In this document: positions 36,052-44,905 of the stretch, piece by piece
How the letters are laid out: every line of letters starts with the position of its first letter
Numbering within the stretch: the first letter of the stretch is position 1
DNA from: a bacterium 1xD42-87
Lineage (GTDB): Bacteria > Bacillota > Clostridia > Lachnospirales > Lachnospiraceae
NCBI GenBank assembly: GCA_003611805.1
Contig: RAYM01000037.1
Coordinates: 1-64,000 of the forward strand
DNA: 64,000 nucleotides
Reading direction: 5' to 3'
The notes under the pieces: generated by a model
Databases searched by the model: none
Seen by the model: only the letters and a program-made list of their open reading frames with translations
Told to the model about the DNA's origin: nothing
Position numbers and translations under genes: made by a program

Positions 36052-37116
36052 CTATGGTACTGCATACAAAACAGTATCATAGTCAGAAAACGAATAATGC
36101 CTCAAATAAAATTTATAATCTGTACAATAATCCAAAATTGTCTTCGGAATTGTCCAGATATCCTCCATTTTGTGGTAAATGCTGATCGCCAGCCGGGGCC
36201 TTTGTTCGGATATGACTTGGGCCGCTCCATGCAATGCCTCCACCTCCGCGCCTTCTATATCCATTTTGATAAATGTCACGCCTTTATCTGACAAGATATC
36301 GTCCAATGCCACTGCCTGTGTCTTGTGCAAATTGCCCTCTTCATAAGATTTACTGACAGAGGTAGCAAAGTTTCCCCTTGCATTCATTGTCAATGTCGTT
36401 GTTTCTGCCCACAATGCCCTGTCAATCACTTCATAGTTCCCGTAACCAGCCAGATTCTGTTTAATGGCGGCAATATTTTTTGCATCCGGTTCCAGACAGT
36501 AAGAATAGCCTTTTCCATTACACCATTCAAAGAACTGCCTTGTTGTAAATCCGTCAAAACAGCCTGCGTCCACAAAAACTTCTTTTTCCCTGCACGGCCG
36601 CAATCCTTCCAAGTCAAAATATGTGGCTTTCTCTGTCAGCCCGTATATCACACTTCCCGCATTAATGATCCGCTGATCCGAAATGGCAGATGCCTTCAGC
36701 TGTTCGTACATTCCTTCATAGTTTTTATAAGATGATATTACTATGTACTCGCCATCATATCTTTTGATAAACTCCTCATAGGAAAGAACCGATTTACTTC
36801 CCATCGTCCGATTCGTCCCGGCAGGTGCGCTGTCTACCACATATTCCCAATCTACCAGTTCATTTGTCTCCCTGTATAAAATACCGCCCCATATTCCTGC
36901 TCCAAATATAACCAAATTTTGCTCAGCGCCCTTCTCTGCCAGTGTTTCACAGAACACTCTCCACTCGGGTCTCTTCCTCACTGTACGGTCAATCATGGTG
37001 TCCAAAAACTGATAGTCTCCTGTCAGGCTATAATTCAGCCGGTCTGTATAAATCTGCTTTGACATATCTTCCGGTATATGCTGATATATCCTTAGTATTT
37101 CTTTCTCATCAACCAT
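36052..37116 (-). CDS. FkbM-family methyltransferase with Rossmann module
   Basis: 354 aa. After a 60-residue helical lead, a Rossmann-like module (about 65-150: QNLVIFGAGIWGGILYRE ... YIVISSYKN) precedes an FkbM domain (about 185-350): VFVDAGCFDGFTT (SAM loop), YCLEPDAKN and FIKMDIEGAEVEALHGA. FkbM enzymes methylate sugar hydroxyls. Three bases separate it from the upstream GT2 gene. Family firm, acceptor unknown. Confidence 0.87.
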   Translation of the reverse strand: MVDEKEILRIYQHIPEDMSKQIYTDRLNYSLTGDYQFLDTMIDRTVRKRPEWRVFCETLAEKGAEQNLVIFGAGIWGGILYRETNELVDWEYVVDSAPAGTNRTMGSKSVLSYEEFIKRYDGEYIVISSYKNYEGMYEQLKASAISDQRIINAGSVIYGLTEKATYFDLEGLRPCREKEVFVDAGCFDGFTTRQFFEWCNGKGYSYCLEPDAKNIAAIKQNLAGYGNYEVIDRALWAETTTLTMNARGNFATSVSKSYEEGNLHKTQAVALDDILSDKGVTFIKMDIEGAEVEALHGAAQVISEQRPRLAISIYHKMEDIWTIPKTILDYCTDYKFYLRHYSFSDYDTVLYAVP

Positions 37117-37119
37117 TTT

Positions 37120-38064
37120 CTAATTATCCTTCCATAACTCTGAATTTTCTGTCTTCAAAGCATACATTTTGTGGCACACAGATTTAAACTCGCTCACGTT
37201 TTCCATGTGACTGTTTTCTGCCTGTATTATCATTTTCTTCAACAGACCACAGACCTTTTCCAGTTCGGCGTTCCTGATGTATTCTCCTTTGTTTTCCGGG
37301 AAAAAATCTGTAAACATTCTGAGCTCTTCCGCATCCAGGCAAAACCCGTTCATGCGCAAGGTTTCCCTCTGTATCTCCGCAAATTTTTCTCTCCGGCTCT
37401 CTGCCTGCTCTCTCCCCACACGGAATGTTTCCGAATGGTAATTCTCCCGCCAGTATAGGAGAACCTTACTGATATTGGCTATGTTTCCAAACACAGAACA
37501 CTCCGTCCAAAATTTAAAATCCTCCATGCCAAGATAGCCGTCCCTGTACCGCAGGTGATTCCTGTTTATAAACTCCGCCCTCATCATTGCCGAACCATTT
37601 TCTATCACATCCCGAAAAATCAGCTCCGCCCTGATCCGCCTCGGGTTACAGATAATCTCCCGCAAGTAGGAAGTAACTTCTCCTTCCTCATTGATCCATA
37701 ATGCACCGCCCCCTACTACGTCTATATCTGCATGTTCATCCAGAAATCGGCTCTCCACCTCCAGCCTGTCCAATGGCGCCACATCATCATCATCCATCAG
37801 CGCGATATATTTTCCCCTTGCATGCTCTATTCCCTGGTTTCTTGAATAGGAAATTCCCCTGTTATGCTGATTATGTATGATGCATATGCGGGTATCCCGG
37901 ATCCCCTGGACCTTTTCCATACTGGAATCATTTCCACAGTCATCAATAAGAATAAGCTCCAAATCCTGTTCTGTCTGATTCAGAATGGACCTCATTGCTT
38001 CTTCTATATACTTCTCCGCGTTATATACAGGCATAATCACTGATACTTTCGGGTTTCTGTTCAT
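37120..38064 (-). CDS. GT2 family glycosyltransferase
   Basis: 314 aa, GT-A fold: VSVIMPVYNAEKYIEEAM, LILIDDCGNDSSM, ISYSRNQGIEHARGKYIALM and the DxD motif in MDDDDV, followed by GSAMMRAEFI. No membrane segment is seen, so it acts on the cytoplasmic face. GAGG is seven bases before the ATG at 38064; a GTG two codons upstream is less well spaced. It is one of the few enzymes in this part of the locus without the Rossmann module. Confidence 0.9.
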   Translation of the reverse strand: MNRNPKVSVIMPVYNAEKYIEEAMRSILNQTEQDLELILIDDCGNDSSMEKVQGIRDTRICIIHNQHNRGISYSRNQGIEHARGKYIALMDDDDVAPLDRLEVESRFLDEHADIDVVGGGALWINEEGEVTSYLREIICNPRRIRAELIFRDVIENGSAMMRAEFINRNHLRYRDGYLGMEDFKFWTECSVFGNIANISKVLLYWRENYHSETFRVGREQAESRREKFAEIQRETLRMNGFCLDAEELRMFTDFFPENKGEYIRNAELEKVCGLLKKMIIQAENSHMENVSEFKSVCHKMYALKTENSELWKDN

Positions 38065-38073
38065 ATGCACACC

Positions 38074-39192
38074 TCACTGTCCCATGCCGGATTTCGCAAG
38101 ATCATCCCAGTAAAAGAAACGGAAAGCCTTCTTATTTAAAAATGCTTCGATTTCCATATTATGTGAATACAGCGTAATCAGCACCGCATCCACTTTTGGC
38201 AATTCTTCTTCCGGCGTATAGACAGGAATTTCTCTGGCTGCTTTTGTTTCCCTGTCAATACCATATGCCAGTTCTACCTGTAACTGATCTTTTAGCTTTA
38301 AAAACTCTCTTCCGCAGGCTCCCAATCCATATATTGCAACTTTCTCAATCTTATTTTTCAGAAAATAGGCGTTGAGCTCATCAAAAACCCTCTGATTATA
38401 AACTGCCCCACTATAAACCGTATTTTCCTCCGCTCCAAAATGTTTTTTATACATGTACTCTCCGCCGCCCAGATACAGAAAAGCGCATTGCATCTTTATC
38501 AGTTCTTCCAGCAGCGCCTCATACGTCAGATACCCTGCTGAAAACTTTTCCCATTTTATGTCATAGCTAAAATTTTCCAGATACACAATTTTATTTACCA
38601 CACAATAGAAAGCAACACCGACGACAGTTTCCCCCGCCCGCAAAACCATGGCATGCGTCACATAATATTTTCTTAAATACTCTTCTGGCGTTATCCCGTA
38701 CTGAATCTTATGTGTGATCTTTTTCCATTCAAAATACATATGCACAATTTCATCCGGGATTTTTTTCTCATATATAACTGTCGTTAATTCCCCACACGCC
38801 TCCTCAAGCCTCCTTCTTGAACGTCTCAGATTATATCTGTGCTTTGGTTTTAATCTTGCCAGCAGCTCTACATTCGTTTTCGGAATTGGAATCCGTATGT
38901 CATTCTTTCGGTCAAGCAGCTTCCGATAATTATTCCCCGCCCTGTTAAATGCTATATAACGGATTTCGTGATGCTTTTGAAAAATTTCATTTGCTGCTGT
39001 CTCTGCTATATGTTGTGGAAACTGCTTACCCCATGTATTAAGGACAGCTTTTTTTCCTTCATAATGGGCGTCTATTATGTATTTCCTGCCCTCACAGTCA
39101 TAGCTGAAACGTTCATAGTCGTCTTTATAAATCAAGTCAAAGCGGTTATAGATCAAATCGTCCGCATCATATTTAACCAACTCATCTGCCAT
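38074..39192 (-). CDS. GNAT/FemAB-like acyltransferase with C-terminal Rossmann module
   Basis: 372 aa. The first 260 residues resemble the acetyltransferase family often called CelD/BioF2-like (GNAT 6): LKPKHRYNLRRSRRRLEEA, MVLRAGETVVGVAFYCVV and SAGYLTYEALLEELIK. From about 280 a Rossmann-like module is attached at the C-terminus: EKVAIYGLGACGREFLKL, AYGIDRET, VDAVLITLYSHN. It likely acylates an amino sugar of the glycan, cytoplasmic. The module position contrasts with the N-terminal placement in most neighbours. Confidence 0.75.
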   Translation of the reverse strand: MADELVKYDADDLIYNRFDLIYKDDYERFSYDCEGRKYIIDAHYEGKKAVLNTWGKQFPQHIAETAANEIFQKHHEIRYIAFNRAGNNYRKLLDRKNDIRIPIPKTNVELLARLKPKHRYNLRRSRRRLEEACGELTTVIYEKKIPDEIVHMYFEWKKITHKIQYGITPEEYLRKYYVTHAMVLRAGETVVGVAFYCVVNKIVYLENFSYDIKWEKFSAGYLTYEALLEELIKMQCAFLYLGGGEYMYKKHFGAEENTVYSGAVYNQRVFDELNAYFLKNKIEKVAIYGLGACGREFLKLKDQLQVELAYGIDRETKAAREIPVYTPEEELPKVDAVLITLYSHNMEIEAFLNKKAFRFFYWDDLAKSGMGQ

Positions 39193-39249
39193 ATTTCATT
39201 CCCCAAGTATAATTTTACCGCCTTCCAGCCTCTATCCATGTCGTATCTT

Positions 39250-40203
39250 TCAATCCTTGATTTTATAAATATTTAACAGCGGGTCATATAAATTCGTCCT
39301 TACCTGTTTATACAATTCAAAATAGCCGTCCTCCACAACACTTCTATGACAAAACGGATTTCCATAAACAATATATATTTTCCGGCGATTTTTTATATAG
39401 CTTTCCTGTATATTTCTGATGACATCTTTGAAAATCTGACCGGTAAACGGATTATAAAAAAAGAAACAATTATAATTATCAATTTCGCATTCCCGCGCAT
39501 CCCGATTCAAGAGATGACAGTCAATTCCTAATATTTTTAAATTATAACAAGCCTGCCGGTAAATGCCCGATTCAATTTCCACTCCCCCAAGCTCTGTGAT
39601 CCCCGCCATATATGCCAGGATCAAAGCCGCTCCCTTTCCAGCGCCGAAATCAAAGAAACGTATATTATCATCTAATTCATTGATTTCATCAAATACCTTA
39701 TCTACGCAGAAACGACCAAATGGAGAATGCTCATTACATTCTTCTCCGAAGTCTTTTTCCATCGCATCCTTCCATACGTTGCCAAATTCTATACTTCCAT
39801 ATTTTTTCCGCAAAAAGTCAATATAGCTTTCTCCGATCTCCCCGTATACGTCAAACAGATTTCGCCCCAATTCATATCCGTATCCAAATAACTTTTCCTG
39901 AATTTCTTCTATATTCTTAATTGTGGAAAGTATCATATAATCTTGGGAATTCAAGTATTCCAGCAGAGTAGACCGGCATATGCTTCCCTCTGAATCGGGC
40001 GTAAGCACCAGTTTCTCATCTATAATATATTCCGCTCTCAGTCTGCCATCAAAATCACAGATCAAATAGCGCAGGAATATCCCGGCATTTCCAAGCCCCC
40101 ATATAATAATCTTCCAATTATTTTGGATTGCCGTATCCACCACTCCATGTATATACTCATATAATTCACCCGCCAGTCTCCTGCGGTTTTCATTCATCTG
40201 CAT
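39250..40203 (-). CDS. SAM-dependent methyltransferase-like protein with N-terminal Rossmann module
   Basis: About 317 aa. The module is at about 20-115 (WKIIIWGLGNAGIFLRYL, EYIIDEKLV, YMILSTIKN). A class I methyltransferase-like core follows: IRFFDFGAGKGAALILAYM (SAM loop), GVEIESGIYRQACYNL and NCFFFYNPFTG, the last resembling NPPF-type motifs. Several in-frame starts exist; the ATG at 40203 has AGGG upstream and avoids overlap with the previous gene. The substrate is unknown and may be a sugar or protein. Confidence 0.75.
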   Translation of the reverse strand: MQMNENRRRLAGELYEYIHGVVDTAIQNNWKIIIWGLGNAGIFLRYLICDFDGRLRAEYIIDEKLVLTPDSEGSICRSTLLEYLNSQDYMILSTIKNIEEIQEKLFGYGYELGRNLFDVYGEIGESYIDFLRKKYGSIEFGNVWKDAMEKDFGEECNEHSPFGRFCVDKVFDEINELDDNIRFFDFGAGKGAALILAYMAGITELGGVEIESGIYRQACYNLKILGIDCHLLNRDARECEIDNYNCFFFYNPFTGQIFKDVIRNIQESYIKNRRKIYIVYGNPFCHRSVVEDGYFELYKQVRTNLYDPLLNIYKIKD

Positions 40204-40228
40204 ATCATCCCTCATTTCTGCGCATGCT

Positions 40229-41278
40229 TTAGCACATCTCTCCTTTGCCAACTAGTTCATTGAATGAAATTACATTTTTGAAGCCAAACTCGGACAGCTC
40301 CTTCTCTATTTCTTCATAGTAATACACTGCCGTCACAATTACTGCGTCAACTTCAGGAAGTCCTTTTTTAGGAACATAAACAGGAAGGTCATCCCTTTCT
40401 GCCTTCTTTACTTTCCGATCAAGCACATAAGCTACTTCCACCCCTGATTTTTGCAGCTCCCGGCAAAGCAATTGACCAATCTCCGCATAGCCGTAAACCG
40501 CCACGGCGGAATATCCCAATGCAGTTATCCGTTCCGCCACACTCTGCCCGTCTATCATATTTCCCAGCCAGCGCGTAAGCACCCAGTAAAACAAAATGCT
40601 CTTTTGCAGGCGATGTTCCAGTTCTATACTGGAATCATCCGGCATTTTCTCTGGCGGCATGCAGGCAAATGCCTCAACATACCGATCTCTCATCCGATTC
40701 TGCAATGCCCTGTACTCCGCCATACTTTTTGCCAGTCTGTCATAAGGCAGCGTGCCAAGCTGGGACTGGTGAAATCTAATCAGCTCCTGTTTCCGCTCCA
40801 TCACCTCTGTAATATCCAACAGATGTGTCACTTCTCGAAGCGGCGCATGTATTTCATATAAATAAATTTCGATCTCATCTATGCTCTGGCGTCTTAATGC
40901 CTGGAATACACTGACACACGCCGCCGTATGATCCGGGTGCCCGTCATGGATTCCTGTCACAAAAACTTTTGTAAAACAGGATAAATCCACTCTCTCAAGA
41001 CAGTCCGTATGCTGCATCAATGTTCCGTCTTCATATTCCAGCATCTGGTAATCTGTAATTCCCAGAAACTGCATTTCCCTGGCAAATTCCTGTTTCCTGA
41101 TTTCTTTTTCTATTTCGGGAGCGGCATCTCCCTGTCCCTGTCTCCCATCCGTAAGGACAAGCACCCTGCACAGTGCAGAATACATCGCCAAAATTCCGCC
41201 TGCCCCTATGCATTCGTCATCCGGATGGGGAGCTATAATCAAAATTCTGTCACTCTCTTTCACACTCAATATCTGCAA
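40229..41278 (-). CDS. PIG-L/LmbE-type N-deacetylase with C-terminal Rossmann module
   Basis: 349 aa. The zinc deacetylase motifs are at the N-terminus: ILIIAPHPDDECIGAGGI (about 13-30) and VTGIHDGHPDHTAA (about 110). Family members remove acetyl from N-acetylglucosamine conjugates. A Rossmann-like module follows from about 265: SAVAVYGYAEIGQLLCREL, AYVLDRKV, VDAVIVTAVYYYEEI. TTG start with AGGAG eight bases upstream. An acyltransferase and a deacetylase close together suggest re-acylation of an amino sugar. Confidence 0.85.
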   Translation of the reverse strand: MQILSVKESDRILIIAPHPDDECIGAGGILAMYSALCRVLVLTDGRQGQGDAAPEIEKEIRKQEFAREMQFLGITDYQMLEYEDGTLMQHTDCLERVDLSCFTKVFVTGIHDGHPDHTAACVSVFQALRRQSIDEIEIYLYEIHAPLREVTHLLDITEVMERKQELIRFHQSQLGTLPYDRLAKSMAEYRALQNRMRDRYVEAFACMPPEKMPDDSSIELEHRLQKSILFYWVLTRWLGNMIDGQSVAERITALGYSAVAVYGYAEIGQLLCRELQKSGVEVAYVLDRKVKKAERDDLPVYVPKKGLPEVDAVIVTAVYYYEEIEKELSEFGFKNVISFNELVGKGEMC

Positions 41279-41289
41279 CGTTTACACTC

Positions 41290-42288
41290 CTATTTTTCAA
41301 ACATCGACTTCTCGGGCAATATCTCTTCCAGTGCACTGTTAACGGCACTCTTAACCATATCAAAATCTTCCGTACTCATCTCGTTCAGACTAAGAATCGG
41401 ACATGTGCCGTTTTTTATTACATCCACTGCTTCCTGACAATTATCCCTGTCAATAAGGATCATTCTGCCCCTGTATTTATGGGGCGCAAAATTACCTGAA
41501 CAGATCTGCCACATGGTAACCAGCCTCTGGGTGATGTCTGAGTGTGCTCGGAATTTGTTTTTTGATGCCTCATGAAGAGCCTCAGGTTCCTTTTCCCAAA
41601 TTTCTTTCAGCACAGATTTCTTCATGGGCATTGCTTCATGGGGATAAACAAAAGATTCAAAGTTATTCCAAAACTGCAGGTTCCTGTTTTGCTCCAAACG
41701 TTCCCCATACACTTGGTCGAACCATTTCTCATGGTTTGCCTTGACGACCTCCCGCTTATCAAAATTTCTGTTCAGCAGCACCATATTGTTGACGCAGGCG
41801 TAGATCATCTGCAAGTCCATCCCTTTTTCCGCTTTTAAGATAAAATGTGTCTCAACTGCTTCCTCGCAGGGCAGATCGTTTTGGAAATAGTACTCCTCGG
41901 GGATTGGTCTTATTGGGAACAGGTCGTCGTTGAACAAAATAAAATTCTCACCCAGCTCCTGTATGCGAAAATAATTCATCTCAATTACATTGGAGTTAAA
42001 AGTAGGCAGATACCACGCCGGGATATAATCGCTGTGCTTTACAATGCTCAATTTTTCGCAGGAAGTATTAAGCCACTTCGGTATATGTCCCCACGTAACC
42101 AGAAAAACCCTATGTATCCACGGCATATTTTTTTCTATTCCCCGGAAGACATACTGTAAATTGTCCCAAGACTCAAAGCGAACCTCAGATGCCCTGTGCA
42201 TCGGATCATATTTATTTTTTTCTGCTCTCCATGCGGGATCCTGCCCGTCCACCCACGGCAACACCAGATCAATTGGCTGATTGCACAT
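41290..42288 (-). CDS. Stealth-family sugar-phosphate transferase
   Basis: About 332 aa. Stealth conserved regions are visible: CR1 PIDLVLPWVDGQDPAW, CR2 WDNLQYVFRGIEKNMPWIHR with VTWGHIPKWL, then NFILFNDDLFP and a later FRAHSDIT region. Stealth proteins transfer hexose-1-phosphate to build phosphodiester-linked capsular polymers. The ATG at 42288 (GAGG upstream, CR1 near the N-terminus) is preferred to 42351, which overlaps the previous gene. It implies that the glycan contains sugar-phosphate linkages. Confidence 0.85.
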   Translation of the reverse strand: MCNQPIDLVLPWVDGQDPAWRAEKNKYDPMHRASEVRFESWDNLQYVFRGIEKNMPWIHRVFLVTWGHIPKWLNTSCEKLSIVKHSDYIPAWYLPTFNSNVIEMNYFRIQELGENFILFNDDLFPIRPIPEEYYFQNDLPCEEAVETHFILKAEKGMDLQMIYACVNNMVLLNRNFDKREVVKANHEKWFDQVYGERLEQNRNLQFWNNFESFVYPHEAMPMKKSVLKEIWEKEPEALHEASKNKFRAHSDITQRLVTMWQICSGNFAPHKYRGRMILIDRDNCQEAVDVIKNGTCPILSLNEMSTEDFDMVKSAVNSALEEILPEKSMFEK

Positions 42289-42332
42289 TACACACACCTC
42301 GTAAGCATTATCCTCTCCAACAGTTTTATACA

Positions 42333-43493
42333 CTATTTCTTTCGAAGCCATATACTACCACCACCATAATAAGGTTCATAGGGGAATATCTTCCTCATCT
42401 CCTCACGCATCATATCGTTATAATATATAATTTCGTATGCGTTATTGTTCATCAAAAACGCCCTGAGAAGATATGCCTCACTCCAGACACGTCCTGCTTT
42501 ATCCCATGCAAAAGGGTATACAAATCCGTTTAGGATATCATGAAAATGGATATACACACCTGACTGCAAATTAGGCAATATCTCAAAAAATATCCTGTTT
42601 ACATCGGAATCCCTCTTTGCAACATGGGATGAGTCAATAAACAAAATATCATCCTGTTCCAATTGCTTAAAATACTCCAAATCGATGTTCTGCAATATGT
42701 CTTCTGCCAGATTGATCTCTTCCTCCTCCCGCAGCAGGTTTTTTAGTCTTTGCGGATACGGTTCTACAAAGGACAGCTTAATTCTCTTCTGAAAATAAGA
42801 GTCATTTGTGTCCAACATAACCGCAGAACTGAAACCGGAGCCGACTTCCAAAATTCTCTTCGGTTCCAGCAGCCGGATCATACAGTGCAGAACAAGCGCG
42901 TCGCCAATATCATATGCCCCATTAGGAAAATAATATCTATACTGTTGTGTTGGCTCTGCTTTCCACTTGGGAAGGGAAGAAAACAGCGTCTGCATTTTAT
43001 GAAGCCACTCCACCTGTTCACTTTCCCTGAGACTAATATCATACAGGACATTTTCATGCTGCTCTTCATATTTTTCACACCAGGCAATGTTCGGATATGG
43101 ACCATAAAAGTGTCCAAGTTCCAATATTTCCTCATAACCCGCTTCCTTCAGCGCAGTATAAGACAGCCTTCTAAGTATGCTTAAATATTCTGTGGGATAC
43201 ACATTTTTATGTACAGCAGATAATTCCTCATATGTTTCCAGACTATCAGCCGGGCTTATGAACAGGACGATATTTTCCTCCTGCTTCTCCAGATATTCCT
43301 TAGTGTAAACAGGAACACCGTCTATCTCCTTCCCTGCCAACGAAACATTATTATCAACGAACGCATTGCACCGACATCCCAATTTTTTCAACAGGTTCAA
43401 CGCTTCTCTTCCGTTTTGTCCAGCACCAAAAATGATAATCCGATTGGCATCACTCATAATATCACTGATAAATCTGCGTTTTTGAGCTTCCAT
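42333..43493 (-). CDS. Class I methyltransferase with N-terminal Rossmann module
   Basis: 386 aa. The module is at about 10-105 (NRIIIFGAGQNGREALNLL, AFVDNNVSLAGKEIDGVPVY, NIVLFISPA). A SAM-dependent domain follows: RILEVGSGFSSAVMLD, FVEPYPQRL, DDILFIDSSHVAKRDSDVN and IHFHDI. This resembles Methyltransf_24-type enzymes. GGAGG is four bases from the ATG at 43493, giving a slightly short spacing. Probably modifies a sugar residue. Confidence 0.8.
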   Translation of the reverse strand: MEAQKRRFISDIMSDANRIIIFGAGQNGREALNLLKKLGCRCNAFVDNNVSLAGKEIDGVPVYTKEYLEKQEENIVLFISPADSLETYEELSAVHKNVYPTEYLSILRRLSYTALKEAGYEEILELGHFYGPYPNIAWCEKYEEQHENVLYDISLRESEQVEWLHKMQTLFSSLPKWKAEPTQQYRYYFPNGAYDIGDALVLHCMIRLLEPKRILEVGSGFSSAVMLDTNDSYFQKRIKLSFVEPYPQRLKNLLREEEEINLAEDILQNIDLEYFKQLEQDDILFIDSSHVAKRDSDVNRIFFEILPNLQSGVYIHFHDILNGFVYPFAWDKAGRVWSEAYLLRAFLMNNNAYEIIYYNDMMREEMRKIFPYEPYYGGGSIWLRKK

Positions 43494-43528
43494 AATACCT
43501 CCAAGCATAATTTTTATCCGACTCTGCC

Positions 43529-44374
43529 TTACACTCTAAGCCACTCATCAGGAACAATATTGACATCCTTTTCCAATTTATCAGGAAACCATTTCTTGGG
43601 CGCTATGACAATTTTATTTTCATTGCAGTTAAGCCACGCGCCCCACCAGCTAAATGTGCTGTTAGCTATAATATTGTGTTTGCATCTGCTCATAATCATC
43701 AGTTCCTCGTAATCTTTATACAGGTATTTGGGCTCCACATAAAAACACCTTGGTTCAAAATTCATATTCTGTTTCACATAAGGAATATCATCTGAAAAAA
43801 TAATGAAATATGGTTCTCCAATCAGCCGGGAAATCATTTTTTTTGCCCTTTCATAATATTCATCTGATAAAATATTACGATACTTTTTAAAGTCTCCTCT
43901 CCTAATATGAACCGATACGGTGTTATCAAATTCCAAAATCCTTTTCAGTTTCCGAGATATGCTTATTTTGTTCCTAGGATATAGTTCCTCCCTTATGCTG
44001 TGCGTAAACTCTTTAAAATATTTCTCACTCTGAAACCATCCTTTTATATACAGCAATCCTTTTAATTCACATATCTCCTGTTTAAAATAACAGTCATCTT
44101 CCTTCACTAATCCCACCGGGAAATATTTTAAACGCCGCATATCCTTTGCATAATACTTATCCCTGTTAACAAATGGTAACACTTTTGCAAAGTGTATTAC
44201 CGGCTGCCTAATTCTAAAATGACATAGTTCGTATTCACGAACTGGTTCTGGCTTCATTTCATATTCTGATATATCCAAATACACTTTTTGCCCGGTTCTT
44301 AACTCCAAAGCCCTGGCATACGCATACTGAAATAATTGATTCCCAAGTCCTTCCCATATACGAACAACTATCAC
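43529..44374 (-). CDS. GT11 alpha-1,2-fucosyltransferase-like protein
   Basis: 281 aa. Family GT11 signatures: GLGNQLFQYAYARAL at the N-terminus, VSVHIRRGDF (GDP-fucose binding), FIIFSDDI, and NSTFSWWGAWLN near the C-terminus. It would add fucose or a related GDP-6-deoxy sugar; a perosamine-type GDP sugar is also conceivable given the aminotransferase in this locus. GTG start preceded by GGGGGGA. No Rossmann module. Confidence 0.88.
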   Translation of the reverse strand: MIVVRIWEGLGNQLFQYAYARALELRTGQKVYLDISEYEMKPEPVREYELCHFRIRQPVIHFAKVLPFVNRDKYYAKDMRRLKYFPVGLVKEDDCYFKQEICELKGLLYIKGWFQSEKYFKEFTHSIREELYPRNKISISRKLKRILEFDNTVSVHIRRGDFKKYRNILSDEYYERAKKMISRLIGEPYFIIFSDDIPYVKQNMNFEPRCFYVEPKYLYKDYEELMIMSRCKHNIIANSTFSWWGAWLNCNENKIVIAPKKWFPDKLEKDVNIVPDEWLRV

Positions 44375-44385
44375 TATAGTCCCCC

Positions 44386-44862
44386 CTATACTTCATATAA
44401 AATGTCTTCTAAGGAAAGGATGGGACATTCCAGCCTTGCCGAAAGCTCCTCCTCTATTTCACCGAAAAACGTGATCGCCGTCACTACGACTGCATCAACT
44501 TCGTCCAAATTTTCATCCTTGGAAACTATATCTATATCCGTATAAATAGAGTCTGCGTTTTTATCAATGCCATAAGCAATTATGATATCCGTATCCTTTA
44601 ATTCGTTAATCAAAGTCATTCCCGCATAGCTCATGCCATATATGGCAATCTTCCTATAATTATTCTTTTCAAAATAGGATGCAAGGTTCTTACCCTCCTG
44701 CTTTACCCTCACCCACTGATCCATCATTCGAAACAGAGCCAAATGTTTGCCCGACATGGATTTTTCCTTTACCATATTATCCGCTGCCAGCTTCCCAGCT
44801 GCACCTGCCCCTACTGCCGCGCCTGTTAGCGCTGATAAAATCGTCAATACCGGTTTGTTCAT
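44386..44862 (-). CDS. Stand-alone Rossmann-module protein, 158 aa
   Basis: Residues 1-30 are a hydrophobic Gly/Ala-rich segment (VLTILSALTGAAVGAGAAGK), which could be a membrane or peripheral anchor. A short helical linker (MMDQWVRVKQEGKNLASYF) leads to the module: RKIAIYGMSYAGMTLINEL, IIAYGIDKNAD, VDAVVVTAITFFGEIEEEL, ending LSLEDILYE. It is the same module as in neighbouring enzymes but with no catalytic domain. AAAGGA is nine bases before the ATG at 44862. It lies between cysNC and the fucosyltransferase gene. From memory, similar proteins occur in other Lachnospiraceae glycan clusters. Function unknown. Confidence 0.75.
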   Translation of the reverse strand: MNKPVLTILSALTGAAVGAGAAGKLAADNMVKEKSMSGKHLALFRMMDQWVRVKQEGKNLASYFEKNNYRKIAIYGMSYAGMTLINELKDTDIIIAYGIDKNADSIYTDIDIVSKDENLDEVDAVVVTAITFFGEIEEELSARLECPILSLEDILYEV

Positions 44863-44905
44863 AAAATCATTTCCTTTCTTTTTTATTTTGTATTGCTGCA
44901 CTTCT

